DNA of 58,283 nucleotides from Paraperlucidibaca sp. (GTDB lineage: Bacteria > Pseudomonadota > Gammaproteobacteria > Pseudomonadales > Moraxellaceae). The notes under the pieces were generated by a model. The model ran no database searches. It was given only the letters and a program-made list of their open reading frames with translations, and was not told the origin of the DNA. Shown here piece after piece: positions 55,366 to 58,283 of the stretch. Numbering within the stretch: the first letter of the stretch is position 1; each line of letters opens with the position of its first letter. The translations under genes were made by a program, and so were the position numbers. Location: positions 1 to 58,283 of the forward strand of contig JAGPVX010000008.1 of assembly GCA_018066805.1 (NCBI GenBank). The letters are read 5' to 3'.

Positions 55366-56441
55366 TAAATCACCTGACCTAATTGAAATAATGGAAGGTA
55401 GAGCGAGAGCACCAAGGTGCCAACAATGACGCCTAAAAAAGCCATGAGCAAGGGTTCAATGAGCTTTACCGATTGTTCGCAGCGGCGCTCAAGTTCGGCT
55501 TCAAATTGCACAGCTAATGTCTCCAACATGGTCGCGAGCATACCCGATTCTTCGCCGATGGCGATCATTTGCCAACTCAGTGCGGGGTAGAGCGGCTGCT
55601 GCTTTAGCGCCTCAGATAAGCGCTGGCCATGACAAACTGCATCGCGCAAAGGTGTTTGAACGCCACTCAATGGCGACTGCCCAATAAGGCTGGCGGTGCA
55701 GTCGAGAGCATCGACAAATGATAGGCCGGCACTCAAGGTTTCGCAGAGGCCACGGTGCCATTGACCAAGGGCATGTGCTCGCGTGAGCGGGCCGGCTACT
55801 GGCAAATGCCAGAGCAAGCGGTAAAGCCCCGATCGTACCGCTGCTGATCGCCGCCAAAACCATGCCAATGCGCTGCTGATAAGCGCCACCGCCGCAAGCA
55901 AATGCAGCCCGTAATTTGCTACCCAAGTGCTCAAGTTCATCACGCGCTGAGTAAGCCAAGGTAGCTCGGCATCGAAACTAGCATAGAGCTCGGCAAAGCT
56001 TGGCACTACTTGTGTGAGCAAATATGCGCTCACCAATAGTGCGCCAGCGAGTACCACTAAAGGGTAGCGAATGGCGCGTTGAACCTCTTGCTTCAAGCTT
56101 TGCCGACGTTGCTGGGCATGGACTAGGCGACTGAGTTGTTCGTTGAGCCGGCCGGTTTGCTCAGCCATACCCAAGAGCGCGGTGTCGGCCTCACTAAATA
56201 CCTGTTTCTGACTAAGGCTGTGTGACAGACTCTGGCCTTGCTCAATGCCATTGAGTACCGGCTGCCACCAGCGTTGCTGAGGCACGGGCTGCTGCAGTTG
56301 TAGAAGGCCTAGTGCGGGGTGTAGGGCAATGCCAGAGCGCAGTAGCATTGCCAATTGCGCTAACCATTGGCGACGAACAGAGGCTACAGGCGCTTGTGGT
56401 CGCTCGCGCCAATTCTGTAAACGTTGTCCTAATGTGTGCAT
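55365..56441 (-). CDS. pilC: Type IV pilus inner-membrane platform protein PilC, short form
   Basis: 358 residues, versus about 400 in typical PilC. Two GspF domains (about 22-145 and 228-350) with WLAQLAMLLRSGIALHPAL and WHRGLCETLSAGLSFVDAL, and three membrane helices. About 40-50 residues of the usual N-terminal extension are absent. It recruits the assembly and retraction ATPases. It overlaps pilB by 13 bases. Confidence 0.88.
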   Translation of the reverse strand: MHTLGQRLQNWRERPQAPVASVRRQWLAQLAMLLRSGIALHPALGLLQLQQPVPQQRWWQPVLNGIEQGQSLSHSLSQKQVFSEADTALLGMAEQTGRLNEQLSRLVHAQQRRQSLKQEVQRAIRYPLVVLAGALLVSAYLLTQVVPSFAELYASFDAELPWLTQRVMNLSTWVANYGLHLLAAVALISSALAWFWRRSAAVRSGLYRLLWHLPVAGPLTRAHALGQWHRGLCETLSAGLSFVDALDCTASLIGQSPLSGVQTPLRDAVCHGQRLSEALKQQPLYPALSWQMIAIGEESGMLATMLETLAVQFEAELERRCEQSVKLIEPLLMAFLGVIVGTLVLSLYLPLFQLGQVI

Positions 56442-57553
56442 AGTTCACGGCCTAATACGCGCTCGATTTCGCGCACTTCCGTTAAGCCAGAGCTCACACA
56501 TTCGGCGGCGTGTTCGCGCATTGAGTGCCAGCGCTGCTTTATTAACAATGCGCTCAATTCGCGCTGATCGGCACCATTGGCCCAGGCATTAACGATTTCT
56601 GGGGTGAGTGCTAGCGCTTCATATAGCCCGAGTCGGCCTTGATAACCATCTATGCATTCGATGCAGCCGAAACGGCTGAGTGGCGCGCAATGGCCACAGC
56701 GCTTGCGAACTAGGCGTTGCGACAGTACCAAGCGTAAGCAGCTACTAACTAAATAATCCGGCACGCCCAAGTGCCGCAGCCGAGTTAGGCTTTCTAGGGC
56801 ACTGCCGGTGTGCAATGTCGATAATACCAAGTGCCCAGTTTCGGCTGCTTGCACGGCCATATCGGCGGTGGCTTTATCACGAATCTCGCCAACCATAATG
56901 ACATCGGGGTCGTGGCGCAGAAGCGCACGTAAGATTTCCGCAAAGCCCAAGCCGATGCGCGGCGTAATCGCGGTTTGATTAACGCCCGCCAAAATATGCT
57001 CGATGGGATCTTCGACAGTGGCGATATGCCGCTCGCGAGAGTTCAGCGCTTGCAGGCAGGCATATAGCGTGGTGGTTTTGCCTGAGCCAGTGGGGCCTGT
57101 GATCAGAATTAAACCATCAGGACACTGTAGAGCGTGATCAAGATTGGCGCCGATATGATTGGGTAAATTAAGCTCAGCAAGGTTGCGTAAAGCGCCTGTT
57201 TCGCAAAGCCTCAAACAAAGCTTTTCACCATGCAATGTGGGCAAGCTGGCGACACGCAGGCTGCCGACATCGGGCAGGTTGAGACGTCCATCTTGCGGTA
57301 GTCGCCGCTCGGCCAAATCAAGACTGGCCAAGACTTTGATGCGTGAAACTAGCCGACCTTGCCATTGCGCGGGAATATGTTGCCAGTCGTGAAGCAGACC
57401 ATGAATGCGTAGGCGCAGCTGCGCGCCATCAGCCATCGCATCGATATGCAAATCTGAGGCGCCTAGGCTAACCGCTTGGCGCAGCAGAGTGCTAAGCCAC
57501 GGCACGATATCTTCATCCTGGCGTGGTAGAGCGATGTCTGGGCGCTGATTCAT
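56429..57553 (-). CDS. pilB: Type IV pilus assembly ATPase PilB, short form
   Basis: 374 residues, versus about 565 in typical PilB. It starts almost directly in the N2 domain (AVSLGASDLHID) and lacks the N-terminal GspE/MshEN domain. Walker A GPTGSGKTTT, Asp box and Walker B DVIMVGEIRD, His box TGHLVLSTLHT are intact. A zinc site is visible as CGHC and CIEC. This resembles E. coli HofB-like enzymes in brevity. The ATG at 57553 lies 8 bases after pilA. Confidence 0.87.
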   Translation of the reverse strand: MNQRPDIALPRQDEDIVPWLSTLLRQAVSLGASDLHIDAMADGAQLRLRIHGLLHDWQHIPAQWQGRLVSRIKVLASLDLAERRLPQDGRLNLPDVGSLRVASLPTLHGEKLCLRLCETGALRNLAELNLPNHIGANLDHALQCPDGLILITGPTGSGKTTTLYACLQALNSRERHIATVEDPIEHILAGVNQTAITPRIGLGFAEILRALLRHDPDVIMVGEIRDKATADMAVQAAETGHLVLSTLHTGSALESLTRLRHLGVPDYLVSSCLRLVLSQRLVRKRCGHCAPLSRFGCIECIDGYQGRLGLYEALALTPEIVNAWANGADQRELSALLIKQRWHSMREHAAECVSSGLTEVREIERVLGRELCTH

Positions 57554-57560
57554 ATACTGC

Positions 57561-58004
57561 CTACACGCCGGTGCGCTGGCGAGTGCAAGCATCTATCGCG
57601 CCATTGGCCACATTGGCTAATGTCCAGTTCAGCATGTCGTTGGCCAGTGTGCCGGTGAGTGTCACCATGCAATCACCAGCTTTAGCATTGCCTGTTACGG
57701 TGGCGACTATCGTGTCGGTGCCACTGCTAGCTAAAGTTAGCGCTCCTGTGCTGTGCTGCGGAGCTGGTAGTGCAGTTAGACCAATTTTTGCTGCGGTGTC
57801 GCAAGCGGTGGCCTGTCCGCCTTCTTGCTGTAAACATTCAGCAACTGCGAGCTTAAAAGGCTCAACCTGGGTGAGATTCACTGACCATCGCGCCCGAGTT
57901 AAGTAGTCTTGGTATTGCGGCACTGCTACCGCCGACAACACCGCGACAATGGCGACAACAATCATCAGCTCAATTAAGCTAAAACCGCGCGATGAGATAC
58001 GCAT
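57561..58004 (-). CDS. pilA: Type IV pilin (type IVa major pilin candidate)
   Basis: 147 residues. A 7-residue leader ends in Gly; PilD cuts G7|F8. The mature start FSLIELMIVVAIVAVLSAVAVP includes Glu5. Four cysteines follow, two of them at CMVTLTGT and DACTRQ, the usual C-terminal disulfide loop. AAGGAGG lies before the ATG. A weak GG-N10-GC match on the minus strand (58081-58094) could be a sigma-54 site. Confidence 0.93.
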   Translation of the reverse strand: MRISSRGFSLIELMIVVAIVAVLSAVAVPQYQDYLTRARWSVNLTQVEPFKLAVAECLQQEGGQATACDTAAKIGLTALPAPQHSTGALTLASSGTDTIVATVTGNAKAGDCMVTLTGTLANDMLNWTLANVANGAIDACTRQRTGV

Positions 58005-58078
58005 AAGGTGGCCTCCTTGCCATGCGCCCGGGGTGGGCGTGTCCTGTGCTTAAAAAGCATAGACACGACAAAGCTAGC

Positions 58079-58098
58079 TCGCTAGGGCGAGGCCAATA
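58079..58098 (-). promoter_or_regulatory. Weak sigma-54-like element upstream of pilA
   Basis: On the minus strand TTGGCCT then ten bases and GC gives the invariant GG-N10-GC of -24/-12 promoters, but other positions fit poorly. Pseudomonas pilA is sigma-54 dependent. It would give a leader of about 65 bases. Confidence 0.22.
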
Positions 58099-58160
58099 TA
58101 TTTTTTCAGCGCTTGGCAGAGGCATTGAATTGAGCATTCGCGGCGATATGATTTCGCGGC

Positions 58161-58189
58161 TTGTCAGCGCCAGTGGGCACCGTTAAAAT
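58161..58189 (+). promoter_or_regulatory. Promoter of tRNA-Thr
   Basis: TTGTCA (58161-58166), a 17-base spacer and TAAAAT (58184-58189), five of six matches in each box. Start near 58196, about 10 bases before the tRNA. Confidence 0.65.
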
Positions 58190-58205
58190 CTCCATCCCGC
58201 CTTAA

Positions 58206-58281
58206 GCCGGTGTAGCTCAGTTGGTAGAGCAGCGCATTCGTAATGCGAAGGTCGTAGGTTCGACTCCTATCTCCGGCACCA
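58206..58281 (+). tRNA. tRNA-Thr (anticodon CGT)
   Basis: 76 bases including encoded CCA. D arm GCTC/GAGC, anticodon stem GCGCA region with loop TTCGTAA (anticodon CGT, reads ACG), T arm around GTTCGACTC. The acceptor stem GCCGGTG pairs with CTCCGGC except for a T6-T67 mismatch. It has its own promoter. It adjoins pilA as in Pseudomonas. Confidence 0.97.
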
Positions 58282-58283
58282 TC

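Overview
The window reads as a continuous stretch of core chromosome from a free-living gammaproteobacterium. Gene order closely follows the Pseudomonas / Cellvibrio-like arrangement: hisD-hisC-algW, zapG/zapE, rplM-rpsI, petABC, sspA-sspB, dolP-diaA-yraN, rsmI, rnpB, the mraZ-to-lpxC division and cell-wall cluster, dciA, an M23 peptidase gene, secA, argJ, a Nudix-ThiE fusion gene, yacG, coaE, pilD-pilC-pilB-pilA and tRNA-Thr. LpxC, LpxO and outer-membrane lipoproteins indicate a Gram-negative envelope. MurE carries the meso-DAP motif DNPR. The bc1 complex implies aerobic respiration. I infer Pseudomonadales or Cellvibrionales; the genus cannot be fixed from sequence alone. No transposase, integrase, phage gene or CRISPR array was seen.

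Layout. Bases 1-3847 hold the end of hisD, hisC, the periplasmic protease AlgW, a Nif3-family protein and pdxH. Bases 3844-15057 are the least conserved, accessory-like part. They hold two distant paralogues of unknown function (3844-4866 and 8631-9680), an NlpC/P60 hydrolase, ferredoxin-NADP reductase, a PHA-synthase-like hydrolase, a double thioredoxin-fold GST-like protein, a DUF2058 protein, LpxO, a dehalogenase-like hydrolase, a small possible ribbon-helix-helix protein, a Baeyer-Villiger-type monooxygenase and a nitroreductase. Bases 15194-27886 return to housekeeping: acnB, zapG, zapE, L13/S9, the bc1 complex, stringent starvation proteins, and the dolP-diaA-yraN operon facing rsmI. RNase P RNA (27952-28317) and a small membrane protein gene follow. 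A 314-base intergenic region packed with palindromes and repeats then leads to the promoter and MraZ operator of the dcw cluster.

Bases 29089-46977 are a tightly packed dcw operon (mraZ rsmH ftsL ftsI murE murF mraY murD ftsW murG murC ddl ftsQ ftsA ftsZ lpxC). Most junctions are ATGA or TAATG overlaps, consistent with coupled translation. Its products make lipid II, insert it at the septum, build the FtsZ ring and commit lipid A synthesis. Bases 47066-53657 hold dciA, the M23 peptidase, secA, argJ and the Nudix-ThiE fusion. Bases 53682-58004 on the minus strand form a pilA-pilB-pilC-pilD-coaE-yacG run. tRNA-Thr(CGT), with its own promoter, closes the window.

The most interesting unexplained signals are regulatory DNA: a 22-base perfect palindrome at 2403-2424, a four-site alternating array upstream of fpr (6411-6469), nested palindromes and GTCATTG repeats upstream of mraZ, and a hairpin in front of an lpxC that lacks a Shine-Dalgarno sequence. 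Among proteins, the paralogous pair around the PHA-synthase-like and GST-like genes is the best candidate for an undescribed system. The short PilB and PilC are the clearest departures from family norms.
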